A stretch of DNA of 64,000 nucleotides, from assembly GCF_029581395.1 (NCBI RefSeq), contig NZ_CP121113.1, positions 2,848,001-2,912,000 of the forward strand, in the 5' to 3' direction. The stretch comes from Roseinatronobacter sp. S2 (GTDB lineage Bacteria; Pseudomonadota; Alphaproteobacteria; Rhodobacterales; Rhodobacteraceae). The position numbers and the translations under genes were made by a program. This document shows, piece after piece, positions 9,619-19,047 of the stretch; position 1 is the stretch's first letter; each line of letters opens with the position of its first letter. Below the pieces are notes generated by a model. That model saw only the letters and a list, made by a program, of their open reading frames with translations, ran no database searches and had not been told where the DNA came from.

Positions 9619-10866
9619 TCAATGCGCCACCCCCGCTGCCACGCTTTCATCAATAAAGCGCCCCTCGCGGAAGCGGGTCATGGAAAATTCGGCGGCCAGT
9701 GGTCCCGGCTCTCCCTTGGCGATCAGTTCGGCCATGGCCCAGCCCGACCCCGGCGTGGCCTTGAAGCCCCCTGTGCCCCAGCCGCAATTGATGAAGCAGT
9801 TCCCAAGCGGCGTTTTGGAAATGATGGGCGAGCGGTCGCCTGTCATATCGACAATGCCGCCCCATTGGCGCAGCATTTTCAGGCGTGAGATCATGGGGAA
9901 TGTTTCCACCAGCGCGCGCACGGTTTCTTCAATATGGTGCCATGATCCGCGTTGTGTGTAGTTGTTGAACCCGTCCGCGCCGCCGCCGATGACCATTTCG
10001 CCCTTGTCGGATTGCGACATGTAGCCATGCACCGTGTTGGCCATGACCACCACATCCATGCAGGGCTTGACCGGTTCGGACACCAGCGCCTGAAGCGCCA
10101 CGGATTCGACCGGCAGGCGAAAGCCCGCCATATCTGCCAGCGCGCCCGAATGCCCCGCAACCACGATGCCCAGCTTCTTGCAACTGATCGTGCCCTTGGT
10201 GGTGTTGACGGCGGTGACCTGCCCGCCCGCGGCCTCGACACCGGTGACCGCGCATTGCTCGATAATATGCATGCCCATGTCGGAACACGCCCGCGCAAAC
10301 CCCCACGCCACCGCATCATGACGCGCCGTGCCGCCGCGCGCCTGCCACAGCGCACCCAGCACAGGATAGCGCGGCCCGTCCAGATTGATGATCGGCACCA
10401 GTTTCTTGACCTCGGCGGGCTGGATGAAGCGCGTTTGCACCCCTTGCAAGGCATTCGCGCGTTCGGTGCGCAGATAGCCGCGTTTTTCATGTTCGGTCTG
10501 GGCCAGCATCATCACCCCGCGCGGGCTGAACATGACGTTATAGTTCAGATTCTGCGACAGGGTTTCAAACAGCGCGCGTGATTTCTCATACAATGCCGCT
10601 GACGGGTCTTGCAGGTAATTCGAGCGGATGATGGTGGTATTGCGTCCGGTATTGCCACCGCCAAGCCAGCCTTTGTCAATGACGGCCACATTGGTGATGC
10701 CGAAATTGCGGCCCAGATAATAGGCCGTAGCCAGACCATGCCCACCCGCGCCCACAATGACCACATCATAGGAACTGCCCGGTTCGGGACTGGCCCAGGC
10801 GTGGGACCAGCCCTTGTGCTGGCGAAGCGCCTCTCTGGCGATGGCGAAGGCGGAGTAGCGTTTCAT
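9619..10866 (-). CDS. soxB: sarcosine oxidase, beta subunit
   Basis: 415-residue FAD subunit (DAO fold) that carries out the oxidation of sarcosine at its covalently bound flavin. The dinucleotide-binding motif VVIVGAGGHGLATAYYLG begins near residue 36 and the C-terminal GTGGFKATPGSGWAMAELIA closes the FAD site. First gene of soxBDAG; length is typical. The operon suggests use of choline/betaine-derived sarcosine as C, N and C1 source, with H2O2 as by-product; sodB nearby is independent. Confidence 0.96.
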   Translation of the reverse strand: MKRYSAFAIAREALRQHKGWSHAWASPEPGSSYDVVIVGAGGHGLATAYYLGRNFGITNVAVIDKGWLGGGNTGRNTTIIRSNYLQDPSAALYEKSRALFETLSQNLNYNVMFSPRGVMMLAQTEHEKRGYLRTERANALQGVQTRFIQPAEVKKLVPIINLDGPRYPVLGALWQARGGTARHDAVAWGFARACSDMGMHIIEQCAVTGVEAAGGQVTAVNTTKGTISCKKLGIVVAGHSGALADMAGFRLPVESVALQALVSEPVKPCMDVVVMANTVHGYMSQSDKGEMVIGGGADGFNNYTQRGSWHHIEETVRALVETFPMISRLKMLRQWGGIVDMTGDRSPIISKTPLGNCFINCGWGTGGFKATPGSGWAMAELIAKGEPGPLAAEFSMTRFREGRFIDESVAAGVAH

Positions 10867-10993
10867 GCGCGGATGCTCCTGAGGGTGGTCGGTGCGCTGA
10901 CCTGCCTTGTGACCTAACGCAGATTACCTTGGTGATCCAGAAGCGTCATTATTCGGGCGAAAACCGAAATCAAGCTGCGACTGTTTGTCATTT

Positions 10994-11045
10994 CTTGCGG
11001 GCTGGTCTTGCGGGCTGGTCTTGCGGGCTGGTCTTGCGGGTTGGC
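10994..11045. repeat. 13-bp tandem repeat, four copies
   Basis: Unit CTTGCGGGCTGGT is repeated head to tail: three exact copies and a fourth with two changes. It lies in the 327-bp gap between soxB and the MFS gene, 130-180 bp upstream of the soxB start. No gene or other feature is seen in the rest of that gap. Confidence 0.9.
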
Positions 11046-11193
11046 CCTACAGGCCGGCGTGCATGGGGCGAAATGATGACGGTCTGGATCGGCCCTGTAA
11101 GCGCGCCCGCACTGCAGGGTGCGTTCTGTCGCGGGAATGGTCTGTTTGATGCCCGCTTCCGCCCCTTGTTCTTTCCGAACCCCGCGATGCGCG

Positions 11194-12375
11194 TTAGACA
11201 TCGCCTTCGTCACTGCGGCGTGTCCTGTCCACCATCAAGGTGGCAACAACTGCGCCAAATGCGCAAAGCGACGCAGTGAAGATGAAAACATAGCCGCTGC
11301 CGATCGGATAAAGCTGCGCGCCCGCCAGAATGGCCAGCGCTGTAATCAGTCCTGCGGCGGCATAATAGACGCCCGTTGCACTTGAAAGAAACTGTGGCGC
11401 AATGTTGTGCCGCATATAGGACGCGACGCCGACTTGCCCGAGGCCAAGCGTGGCACCTTGCAGGACCTGAACAACAAGCGTCGGCGCAAGTTCTGCCGAC
11501 AGGCCGAAAATGCCCCAGCGCAGAATGCCCGCAATACAGGCGATAAGAATGATCTTCCCCGGTGCAAGGCGCGCGGTGATGCGTTTGCCGAATGCGAAGG
11601 CAACAATCTCGACCCCGACGCCCAGGCCCCAGAAAATGCCGATGACTGAAGTTGAATGTCCTGCCTCCAGCCAGCGGAAAGTGCTGAATGCATAAAAGAC
11701 GCCATGGCATGCCTGGGAAATCGCAGCACTTCCAAGCAGCAATAGGAAGCCACGATTGCGCAGGGCACGCAGGATTACGGTGGTCGTGATTGCAGGCTGG
11801 GCACCGCGCGCCCGGGCCGGGAGGGTGTTTGATGTAACAATCTTCGCCAGCAGGATCACAAGGAGCAGATAAAGGATCACCCTTGTGTCGAACCAGTCAA
11901 CAAGGACCCCGCAAAGCAGGGTCGTGGCGACAACGGATGCGGAACCCCAGGCCCGCACCTGACCGAAATCCAGCCTGTAAGCGGACAGATTCGCAATCAG
12001 GATCGATTCAGCCAATGGCACGAGCGGTGAAATAAGCGCCCGATACATCAGGAATACCATGACAACCGCGAGCGCGCCGCTGCTTGCAGTCAAAGCAAGC
12101 GTCGCAAATGTCGCGCCGATGACAAGCGCGACAAGGATCGCCTTGTTCAGGCGCGTGCGGTCAGCGAACGTGCCGACCAACGGGTTGATGACAACGGCAA
12201 TGATTGCTGCCGCTGCCATGCACATTCCGACGGTCGCCTCGCTAAGCCCCTGGGCCTTCAGCCAGAGGGGCATGAAGGTGATCCCGACAGCAATCTGTGC
12301 ATAAAGCGCAACATAGAATGCGTAAAATGCCATGCGCGCTTTTCCCGCCAACCGATTGCTGCCGTTTAAGATCAA
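11194..12375 (-). CDS. MFS transporter (HcaT/LacY-like)
   Basis: 393-residue, 12-helix inner-membrane carrier. The loop after helix 2 carries a GTFADRTRLNKA motif and the N-terminal MPLWLKAQGLSEATVG is typical of the MFS_1-like/HcaT (phenylpropionate) group. The long frame starts with TTG at 12375; an ATG at 12333 (MAFYAF) is the alternative and would trim 14 residues from the cytoplasmic end. It stands alone between the sox operon and a decayed transposase. Substrate unknown. Confidence 0.82.
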   Translation of the reverse strand: MILNGSNRLAGKARMAFYAFYVALYAQIAVGITFMPLWLKAQGLSEATVGMCMAAAAIIAVVINPLVGTFADRTRLNKAILVALVIGATFATLALTASSGALAVVMVFLMYRALISPLVPLAESILIANLSAYRLDFGQVRAWGSASVVATTLLCGVLVDWFDTRVILYLLLVILLAKIVTSNTLPARARGAQPAITTTVILRALRNRGFLLLLGSAAISQACHGVFYAFSTFRWLEAGHSTSVIGIFWGLGVGVEIVAFAFGKRITARLAPGKIILIACIAGILRWGIFGLSAELAPTLVVQVLQGATLGLGQVGVASYMRHNIAPQFLSSATGVYYAAAGLITALAILAGAQLYPIGSGYVFIFTASLCAFGAVVATLMVDRTRRSDEGDV

Positions 12376-12489
12376 CTATCTGAAGCCGGAAGTGAAGAGG
12401 GCTTTGACCTCGGCGCAGCGGGCCACGCCGAAGCGGGCCACACGGATCGTCCGGTCTTGATGGAGTCACGCCCGGCATGGGCCGATATG

Positions 12490-12760
12490 TCTAACCTTTC
12501 GCGCCCAGAATCGGTTGGTGCTGTGACGGTTCAGGAAGCGGTGTTCTGGCATGTCTGGGTTCATACACCCGGCCAAGCAGACAAATATCGCTACGCGCCC
12601 CGGCCTGCGGCTGAAGGCAATAGCGTTTAGATAACCGCTTCGGCAGAATTGACGGATCGTATGCGCGCCGCCCGATCCGGGCATGTCCCGCGCGCGAAGC
12701 CAAGGTCCGCCAGATCAGGTTGACCGACAAACAGATCCACCACCCGAACCAGATGATCCT
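12490..12760 (-). pseudogene. Remnant of an IS1182-type transposase, N-terminal part
   Basis: Inside a 516-bp gap (12376-12891) the minus strand, read with frame changes, matches the start of IS1182-like transposases in order. First VVDLFVGQPDLADLGFAR, then GRRAYDPSILPK, then after a frame shift SGYLNAIAFSRRPGR, then CMNPDMPEHRF. These correspond to the family's LDL..LGFar, GRPaYdP..LLK, YGYLN..SSRRLER and PD..TiadFR blocks. There are at least two frame breaks and no intact ends, so this is a dead fragment. The remainder of the gap shows nothing recognisable. Confidence 0.6.
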
Positions 12761-12891
12761 TGGCATTTCACCCCTCAGGCTTGTCGCGAAAACGGCATGG
12801 TCTGGTCGTCATCCACCCCGTCAATGAATCCCTACTTAAATGCACACTCCTATCGCGGGAAACATATCATAATTGGGTGTTTCACGCCGCC

Positions 12892-13317
12892 TCAGCCAAA
12901 AGAAGGACCGCAACGCAAGTGATAGCGCAGCGCCCTGCAAAGGCAAAACCTTACAGCGTTTTCCGGCAATGGCCGTTCATGGGGGATGATGACAGCACGG
13001 TTCTTGTCAAAGCGAAATTCATCTGCAAACTGCATCCGAAACTCCCCGACCAGCGATGTCTGGCAGTTGAAAAAGATGGCGGCATCCTGCGGCGCTGATC
13101 TTGTGCGACCCAGACGAATTGTCGTGCCACTTTTGCTGGTTTGCGTCAGATAGGCGGGCTCGCCCCATCGGAGTGTTTCGGTCAGCGGGCCAATCGTTTC
13201 CATCCTGTCAGAGAGTTGGAAAATCAAACATCGAATATCGAGGAGGCGTGCCTTTACCGGCACGGGAAGGCGCGCAAACGCATCAGCAACATTGTGCGGC
13301 ATCCGGGGCGGGGTCAT
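12892..13317 (-). CDS. DUF1801 domain protein
   Basis: 141-residue soluble protein with a YdhG/DUF1801-like fold (SHS2-like domain), including TLRWGEPAYL and the aromatic/charged core that follows. Its ATG overlaps the stop of the AraC-type regulator by 4 bp, so the two form one operon. DUF1801 proteins often accompany GyrI-like regulators, but no reaction is known. The protein extends ~20 residues past the domain with an unremarkable tail. Confidence 0.75.
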   Translation of the reverse strand: MTPPRMPHNVADAFARLPVPVKARLLDIRCLIFQLSDRMETIGPLTETLRWGEPAYLTQTSKSGTTIRLGRTRSAPQDAAIFFNCQTSLVGEFRMQFADEFRFDKNRAVIIPHERPLPENAVRFCLCRALRYHLRCGPSFG

Positions 13318-14174
13318 TGCGGGGCTTTCAGCGGCAAATGGATGTCAGTGCGCAATTCGCTTTGGGGAACCTGGCCGGGGTCATTGAGATACACCTCGAA
13401 AACCGGCGCATCGCCAGGCTCATATCCCGAAGCGGGCAGCCATGTGCCAAGCAGCCAGCGATAGGCATCGCGCATGGCGGCGTAGGGGCCGGTATAGTTC
13501 AGCTTCGCATAAAGCCCGCCCTTCAGCATTGTCGCGGCCAGCGGCGTGTTAATTGCAACATCATTGCCAACGGGCATGCAAGCCCGCGAGCGCAGCGCCG
13601 CTTCCTCGCCCAGATCGGGGTCGTCGAAGAACACACCGATCATTGACGGAACTTCCGGCAGGGTGCCTTGCTTCGAAAGCGCGGTAAACAGTCGGCCCAT
13701 GGCATGGTCTATCCGCATATATGAGCCGATATGATCAACGCCAGCGCAGCGTTGGTCAGGCAATGTCACGACTGAAACCGGAAAGCACCTTGCATCACAT
13801 GTGCTGATAGCCTGCTTGAAGGCGGCGTGTTTCCCCAACGCCCGATACTGTGCGGGGGGTTCGCCAAACGCATCACGAAAGGCGCGCCCGAACGTATCTG
13901 TGGAGCTGTATCCGGCCAGTTCCGAAATTCTGTCCAATGCAATGTCGGTGTTGGCCAGACGGTCCGCCGCGCGTTGTAACCTTAGCCGACGGATGCGCAC
14001 CGCAACAGTTTCCCCACGCATCGCGGCGTAAATTCTGCTCCAGTGATATGGTGACAGACACGCGACCTCGGCCAATCGCTCAATCGAAAGATCAGCGTCA
14101 AGATGGGCGTGAATATAGTCATCGACGCGGTTCAAACGCTCCAGGTAGCTTTGGCGGGTGGTATATTTCGGCAT
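13314..14174 (-). CDS. AraC family transcriptional regulator with GyrI-like effector domain
   Basis: 286 residues. Residues ~10-110 form two helix-turn-helix motifs (LSIERLAEVACLSPYHWSRIY and ALDRISELAGYSSTDTFGRAF); residues ~130-286 form a GyrI/SOUL-like small-molecule-binding domain (VVTLPDQRCAGVDHIGSY at its start). This layout matches Rob/SbmC-type regulators sensing hydrophobic cations or drugs. It is co-transcribed with the DUF1801 gene. The 297 bp upstream (14175-14471) hold no gene or clear operator that I can name. Confidence 0.88.
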   Translation of the reverse strand: MPKYTTRQSYLERLNRVDDYIHAHLDADLSIERLAEVACLSPYHWSRIYAAMRGETVAVRIRRLRLQRAADRLANTDIALDRISELAGYSSTDTFGRAFRDAFGEPPAQYRALGKHAAFKQAISTCDARCFPVSVVTLPDQRCAGVDHIGSYMRIDHAMGRLFTALSKQGTLPEVPSMIGVFFDDPDLGEEAALRSRACMPVGNDVAINTPLAATMLKGGLYAKLNYTGPYAAMRDAYRWLLGTWLPASGYEPGDAPVFEVYLNDPGQVPQSELRTDIHLPLKAPQ

Positions 14175-14471
14175 GGGGTCACTTTCATCGGCAGCATTAC
14201 CCTGTCAAGCTGACACAAAGCGAACCGGCAAATCCTGCGGATTTGTCTGAAAGACCGTGGAACCCGGGCGAATGGGGACGATTGACCGGAAATGTCCTGC
14301 TGTGCCGGTCACTGGAATACTTCGCAGATCGCCGCATTTGCGCATCAGGTCAGGTTCGACCGGCGGCCATGCGTTCGCGTTCCAAGCTTTGGCCCGGATA
14401 TGGGGCGGGGCCATCTATGCAGCCGTGATCATGCTAAAACCGGCCCCGCCCCATTCACAATTCCGGACATT

Positions 14472-15644
14472 TTAGCGATTGCTGTAATAGCAGCGCGCTG
14501 ACAGCCCCGATATTGTCGAATAACGTTCCAACCTGGACAGTCGTTGATGCATCGGGCTTGGCGGCAGGCGAACGCCAAATTCCCGCGCGGCGATCGCATA
14601 AAGGTTAAGGGCATATTGATGCACAAAATCAAGTCTGTCCGCAGGGTCAGTGCTGAAACTGGAGCCACGGTTTCCAACTGCCCGAAAGGCCGCATGGTCG
14701 CGAATTCCCAGCTCTGTTTTCTGAACAGCAGCCGCAAGGCGCGGGCCGAGTCTGGGATCGGTGAAGTAATTGACGCCCCATTCGCGGGCAACAAGCGCAT
14801 AAGACAGTGCCGGATCAAGCCCATAGGTGTGATACCAGAAACCGCGCACCCCCCTGTAGGAGTTTTCGCTGATATACCCCGAAGCCTCTATATGTTTCAG
14901 AAAATCATTGCGGCGGGCAGACAATTCCCGTTGTGCAAGGCCCATGTCTTTCTTCAGGGCTGCATAAGCAAGCCGCGTCAGACCCATATTTGCGAAATCA
15001 TAAACACCGCCCGGATCTGCCGCCAGTTCCGGTGCGACAAATTTTCGATAGCCCTGATCAAACCATGGGATCAATACCTGACGGTCATCATCTGACATAA
15101 ACGACTCTAGAACCGCAGCAGATATCAGAAGATTGGCATACATCCGTGCGACAAACCGTGGGGTATGGGCCGGACAAGGTGTATTCGCCCCTTGCGAATA
15201 GCACGGCGGTCCCTGCATTGCCTGGGCGCGCGTCAGCAACCCCGGCTCGTTCAGATAGCGCTGGTTGCGTGCCAGTTGCTTCAGGCCATCAATGATTGTG
15301 CGGGCAAGGGGTGCATCTGCGGTGGCTGCCGCGGCATAACTGTTGAAAAGCACGGGCTGCCAGTTTGCGCTATATGCTTCGTGATTTACCGTCAGCGACG
15401 TAGAGCGCCGAAGATCCGCGACATAGCGCGCGCTGTTCGTGTTGAGACGGGCAAGTGCTGCCGCTGCCGCCGACTGGCTGCGCCCATTGCCGCGCTCATC
15501 AACTGCGCAGGATGGTCCAAGTGTCTGTGCGATGAAGAACTTGGGCGGGGCCGCCGAACTTCTGGACGCAACATCGCCCGGTGTTCCCTCCATGCATGCA
15601 GACAGCGCCAAAAATGCGGTTAAAGCCAATACTGCACGGCGCAT
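14472..15644 (-). CDS. Predicted lipoprotein, possibly alginate-lyase-like helical toroid
   Basis: 390 residues. The N-terminus MRRAVLALTAFLALSAC is a lipoprotein signal with lipobox LSAC (Cys17), so the mature protein is probably membrane-anchored in the periplasm or outer membrane. The rest is helix-rich with paired aromatic segments (NHEAYSANWQPVLFNS, RGVRGFWYHTYGLDPAL) reminiscent of the alpha/alpha toroid of polysaccharide lyases. I cannot assign catalytic residues with confidence. Start supported by AAAGG 8 bp upstream. No operon partners. Confidence 0.65.
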   Translation of the reverse strand: MRRAVLALTAFLALSACMEGTPGDVASRSSAAPPKFFIAQTLGPSCAVDERGNGRSQSAAAAALARLNTNSARYVADLRRSTSLTVNHEAYSANWQPVLFNSYAAAATADAPLARTIIDGLKQLARNQRYLNEPGLLTRAQAMQGPPCYSQGANTPCPAHTPRFVARMYANLLISAAVLESFMSDDDRQVLIPWFDQGYRKFVAPELAADPGGVYDFANMGLTRLAYAALKKDMGLAQRELSARRNDFLKHIEASGYISENSYRGVRGFWYHTYGLDPALSYALVAREWGVNYFTDPRLGPRLAAAVQKTELGIRDHAAFRAVGNRGSSFSTDPADRLDFVHQYALNLYAIAAREFGVRLPPSPMHQRLSRLERYSTISGLSARCYYSNR

Positions 15645-15723
15645 TGCTTGACCTTTCGGTTTGCGAATATCAGCAAATGTAGTTTCAAGTTCACATTTAT
15701 GTCAACAAGAATGGACGTCATCC

Positions 15724-16356
15724 TTACCATCTTAGCAGGCGCGGACCAAGAAGCGCACCTATGACCGCGACGGATGCAATGGCGGCACAATAGGCAGGGA
15801 CCACAAACAGGATCATGTCCTTGTCGCAGTAGATCGAATAGACTGATGCCGCCAATCCGCCCGCAATCGACCCGGCCACGGCACCCGTCAGCCTGGGGCG
15901 CAACGCTGCGCCTGATGACAACGCCCAGAACACCGCGACAAGAACAGGCAACGCCAGAACCGGGATCGATATCAGACATGTCAGAAGGCTGGGCGTGGAA
16001 AGCGCCGCAATCAGCCCTGCGAAGCCCGCGTTCAGCAGGGCCGTTGCAAAGGCACCAATCACCAGAATGGCGAACAGGCCAAGCGCTGCGGCGCGAATGT
16101 CCTGCCGCGCGCCCGGATGCGTCAGCGCAAGCGCCAAGGCTGCGGCCATGACCACAAAGCCCAGCGGCAGGAGTGTTTTCAGCACTGCCGCCGACCCTAA
16201 TGCGTCCCAGATATCGGGCCTTGGCCCCCAGAATACAAGAAACGCGGCGATGGATATCAGGGTCGCGACCGGCATTGCACGGGCAAGTTGCTGTGCCACG
16301 GATTTCTGTGGCAAGGTGTCCGCCGATAGCGCCAGAATAAGATCTTCGGTTTTCAT
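15724..16356 (-). CDS. nrsF: NrsF-type anti-sigma factor (DUF1109)
   Basis: 210-residue integral membrane protein with about six hydrophobic helices after a short cytoplasmic N-terminus. Sequence and position match DUF1109/NrsF, the membrane anti-sigma of Caulobacter SigF, which releases the sigma factor under heavy-metal stress. NrsF signalling relies on cysteines; here Cys occurs in LTCLISIPVL and in SIYCDKD / AYCAAIAS. Its ATG overlaps the sigma-factor stop by 4 bp. Symbol assigned by family and context. Confidence 0.87.
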   Translation of the reverse strand: MKTEDLILALSADTLPQKSVAQQLARAMPVATLISIAAFLVFWGPRPDIWDALGSAAVLKTLLPLGFVVMAAALALALTHPGARQDIRAAALGLFAILVIGAFATALLNAGFAGLIAALSTPSLLTCLISIPVLALPVLVAVFWALSSGAALRPRLTGAVAGSIAGGLAASVYSIYCDKDMILFVVPAYCAAIASVAVIGALLGPRLLRW

Positions 16357-16925
16357 TCGATCATCCTTTCACGCAGCCGCGCGATGGCTTTTAGCGCCCG
16401 GTGCAGGGCCACGCGGACAGCGCCTTCGGACATGTCCAGCCGCGCCGCCGTCTCTGCGGTCGTCTCTCCGTTCAGGCCGAAAGCGCGCACGATCTCGGCG
16501 GCGCGCGGATCCAACTGTCCAAGCACCTTGTCCATGTCGCGCCCATCCGTCGGGTCAGGCCCGGCCGCCGCAGGCAGCCCTTCGGCAAATTCATCAATCG
16601 ACAATTCGATATGTCTGCCACGCGCCCGAAACGCATCGATCACCTTGTGCCGCGCAATCGCATACAGCCACGGTCGCAAGGGGGCGTCCTCGCGCCATGT
16701 ATGACGCTTGCTGTGGATCGCCAGCAGCGCATCTTGCAACACATCCTCGCATCCCGCGTGCCCCAGTGCCGCGCCACGGGCGCGCACGACCTTGCGCAAA
16801 ACCGGTGTGATCGCGGTAAACAAGCGGAGATATGCGGCGGAATCGCCGCGATTTGCCGCGCGCATAAGGTCCTCCAGGGCATCAAGATCAGCCACGCTGT
16901 TCAGTCCTCTTTTCGGTTTGCGCAT
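16353..16925 (-). CDS. sigF: ECF RNA polymerase sigma factor (SigF-like)
   Basis: 190 residues with sigma region 2 (residues ~30-100, including RPWLYAIARHKVIDAFRARGR) and region 4 (~130-185, ETAARLDMSEGAVRVALHRALKAIA). It pairs with the downstream DUF1109 gene, the SigF-NrsF arrangement. It is divergent from the bufferin operon at 17081, which is the known SigF target set in Caulobacter, so regulation of that operon is a strong inference. Confidence 0.9.
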   Translation of the reverse strand: MRKPKRGLNSVADLDALEDLMRAANRGDSAAYLRLFTAITPVLRKVVRARGAALGHAGCEDVLQDALLAIHSKRHTWREDAPLRPWLYAIARHKVIDAFRARGRHIELSIDEFAEGLPAAAGPDPTDGRDMDKVLGQLDPRAAEIVRAFGLNGETTAETAARLDMSEGAVRVALHRALKAIARLRERMIE

Positions 16926-17005
16926 CAGGCTTGTTACATAGAACGGCCTTCGGATTTTCAGAAACGCTTATTTCCAGCCCACGGGATCACGACCGCGTGA
17001 TTGGC

Positions 17006-17033
17006 GTAACGGGCGCACATCCTGCCGCGTAAC
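17006..17033 (+). promoter_or_regulatory. Candidate ECF (SigF-type) promoter of the bufferin operon
   Basis: GTAACG at 17006-17011 and CGTAAC at 17028-17033 are separated by 16 bp, as -35 and -10 elements. The spacing and GTAAC-type -35 fit ECF promoters, and I recall a GTAAC-type -35 for Caulobacter SigF. The -10 element lies about 48 bp upstream of the bufA1 ATG. Confidence 0.5.
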
Positions 17034-17080
17034 GCCGTTTGGGACTGCACTGGTGCACCCACCAACAGGAGTTTGAATTC

Positions 17081-17392
17081 ATGACAACCAAATCACTGGC
17101 CCTTCCGCTCGCGGCGTCTCTGGCCACCGCACTGACACTTGCAGGCGGGCACGCGACTGCACAATCCGCCACCATGGAAAAATGCTTTGGCATCTCGCTT
17201 GCAGGTGCGAATGACTGCGCCGCAGGCCCCGGCACCACCTGCTCGGGCACATCAACTGTGGATTATCAGGGCAACGCCTGGACACTGGTTGCAGCAGGCA
17301 CCTGCACCGAGATCGAATTGCCAGCAATGGCCGACGGGACAGCCCGCATGGGATCGCTGGAAGAACTGGATCGCGACCTGCCGCCCGCGTGA
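17081..17392 (+). CDS. bufA1: Bufferin precursor BufA1 (DUF2282)
   Basis: 103 residues: signal peptide 1-~28 (ending ATAQSA) and a small core with four cysteines (C35, C46, C54, C75) in the pattern EKCFG...[13 protein letters not shown]...GTC. This is the DUF2282 bufferin pattern; these exported RiPPs have Cys converted to copper-binding heterocycles by the DUF692 enzyme encoded next door and protect against copper. An in-frame upstream ATG at 17039 exists, but only the 17081 start puts the signal peptide at the N-terminus and follows an AGGAG site. Confidence 0.9.
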   Translation: MTTKSLALPLAASLATALTLAGGHATAQSATMEKCFGISLAGANDCAAGPGTTCSGTSTVDYQGNAWTLVAAGTCTEIELPAMADGTARMGSLEELDRDLPPA

Positions 17393-17450
17393 CCCGTGTT
17401 CGGGGTGCGGGGCCTGATCCCGCCCCCCTGTCTTCTTTCAGGAGTGCCGC

Positions 17451-18302
17451 ATGTCACAGCTTCCCCACACAACCGGGCTTGGCTTCAAGCCGGAACATTT
17501 TCACGCGATTATGGCCCAGCCGGGCGCAGTCGGCTTCTTTGAAGTCCATGCCGAGAATTACATGGGCGATGGTGGGGCACCCCATGCAATGCTGACCGCC
17601 CTGCGCGCGGATCATGCGCTGTCACTTCACGGCGTCGGGCTGTCGATTGGTGGTGCGCAGGGGCTGAACCCTGCCCATCTTGACCGTTTGCGGCAGCTGA
17701 TAGACCGCTATCAGCCAGAGAGTTTTTCCGAGCATCTTGCATGGTCCAGCCACGGGGCTGCGTGGCTTAATGACCTGCTGCCCTTGCCCTACACGCAGGA
17801 AACACTGACCACGATCTGCACCCATATTGATCAGGTGCAGGACCGCCTTGGCTGCCGGATGTTGTTGGAAAATCCGGCCACATATGTCACATTCGAGCAG
17901 TCCACATGGTCCGAGACGGATTTTCTGACTGAAATTACTCGGCGCACCGGCTGCGGGCTGCTGCTGGACATTAACAATGTCTTTGTCTCGGCCACCAACC
18001 ACCGCTTCGACGCGCGGGCCTATCTGGCGGCGTTCCCGTTGACCGCCGTGGGCGAAATTCATCTGGCCGGGCATGATACCGAAGATTTGCCGTCAGGCCC
18101 GCTGTTGATCGACAGCCACGGCGCGCCGGTCGCAGACCCCGTCTGGGCACTTTACGCGCTTGTTCTGGAACAGACCGGCCCACTGCCCACGCTGATCGAA
18201 TGGGATACCGATGTGCCGGATTTCGCAACGCTGTTGACCGAAGCCGCCCGCGCCAAAGCGGCGCTTGCGCGGGCCAAGGGCAGGCAGTCCCGTGCTGCGT
18301 GA
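17451..18302 (+). CDS. bufB: MNIO (DUF692) bufferin maturase BufB
   Basis: 283-residue TIM-barrel multinuclear non-haem iron oxygenase. Family sequence includes [47 protein letters not shown] and EIHLAGH, carrying the His/Asp/Glu iron ligands. It modifies precursor cysteines with the aid of the downstream DUF2063 partner. It overlaps the GTG start of bufC by 11 bp. Confidence 0.93.
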   Translation: MSQLPHTTGLGFKPEHFHAIMAQPGAVGFFEVHAENYMGDGGAPHAMLTALRADHALSLHGVGLSIGGAQGLNPAHLDRLRQLIDRYQPESFSEHLAWSSHGAAWLNDLLPLPYTQETLTTICTHIDQVQDRLGCRMLLENPATYVTFEQSTWSETDFLTEITRRTGCGLLLDINNVFVSATNHRFDARAYLAAFPLTAVGEIHLAGHDTEDLPSGPLLIDSHGAPVADPVWALYALVLEQTGPLPTLIEWDTDVPDFATLLTEAARAKAALARAKGRQSRAA

Positions 18303-19047
18303 TCCGTCCCATTCCAAGACAGAGGCCGCTTTTAACGCGGCCCTTTGGGGGCCAGCGCCGCCTGCCGGGATCACTGCGCCTGACCCAAACGAGATTGCGC
18401 AGCGCTTCAAGGTCTATCGCAACAATGTCCAGCACAGCCTGACCCGCGCCCTTGCCGCGCGGTTTCCGGTGATCGAACAGCTTGTCGGGGCCGCGTTCTT
18501 CACCGCGATGGCGCGCGTCTATATCGCGCAATTCCCGCCCAAAGACCCTGTCATGTTGCGCTGGGGGGCAAGCTTTGCGGGTTTTCTGGATGGGTTCCCG
18601 CCGGTCGCGCACCTGCCCTTTCTGGGCGATGTGGCGCGGCTTGAATATGCCCGTGGCCGCGCCTGTCATGCGGCGGATGCTGATCCGGTCGCACCGGACG
18701 CACTGGATGTTGCGCATCTGGAATCGCTGCGACTGGCCCTGCACCCGTCCGCCCTGTTGTTCACCTCGTCTTTGCCGGCCGTGCAAATATGGCAATCCCA
18801 TCAGACCGGCGCTGCGCGCGCGCCGCTGGTGCCCGGCCCGGATCACGCGCTGATCGCGCGGACGCCGGATTTCACCGTGATCGTTGAACGCATTGAGCCG
18901 GACACATTTGCAGTGCTCTCGGCGCTGTTTGACGGCGAAACACTCGGCCTGGCCGCTGGCAACGCCGACCCGACCCCCGCCCTGACCCTGTTGCTGCGTC
19001 ACGGGCTGATCATAGACACAGATACAGATACAGGAGCGCAAAGATGA
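18292..19047 (+). CDS. bufC: DUF2063 bufferin partner protein BufC
   Basis: 251 residues. N-terminal DUF2063 ([28 protein letters not shown] and the [15 protein letters not shown] helix) supplies the precursor-recognition role for the MNIO enzyme; the C-terminal part is a small alpha/beta extension. I placed the start at GTG 18292, inside the end of bufB, because the family begins a few residues before the conserved F-x-AAL segment. An ATG at 18265 is also in frame. Confidence 0.87.
   Translation: MLRDPSHSKTEAAFNAALWGPAPPAGITAPDPNEIAQRFKVYRNNVQHSLTRALAARFPVIEQLVGAAFFTAMARVYIAQFPPKDPVMLRWGASFAGFLDGFPPVAHLPFLGDVARLEYARGRACHAADADPVAPDALDVAHLESLRLALHPSALLFTSSLPAVQIWQSHQTGAARAPLVPGPDHALIARTPDFTVIVERIEPDTFAVLSALFDGETLGLAAGNADPTPALTLLLRHGLIIDTDTDTGAQR

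Noticed and set aside
10994..11045. Tandem repeat considered as a CRISPR array
   Set aside because: Units are contiguous 13-mers with no spacers, and no cas genes are nearby.
10914..11213. 99-codon minus frame between soxB and the MFS gene
   Set aside because: Runs through the 13-bp tandem repeat and gives low-complexity sequence; no start signal.
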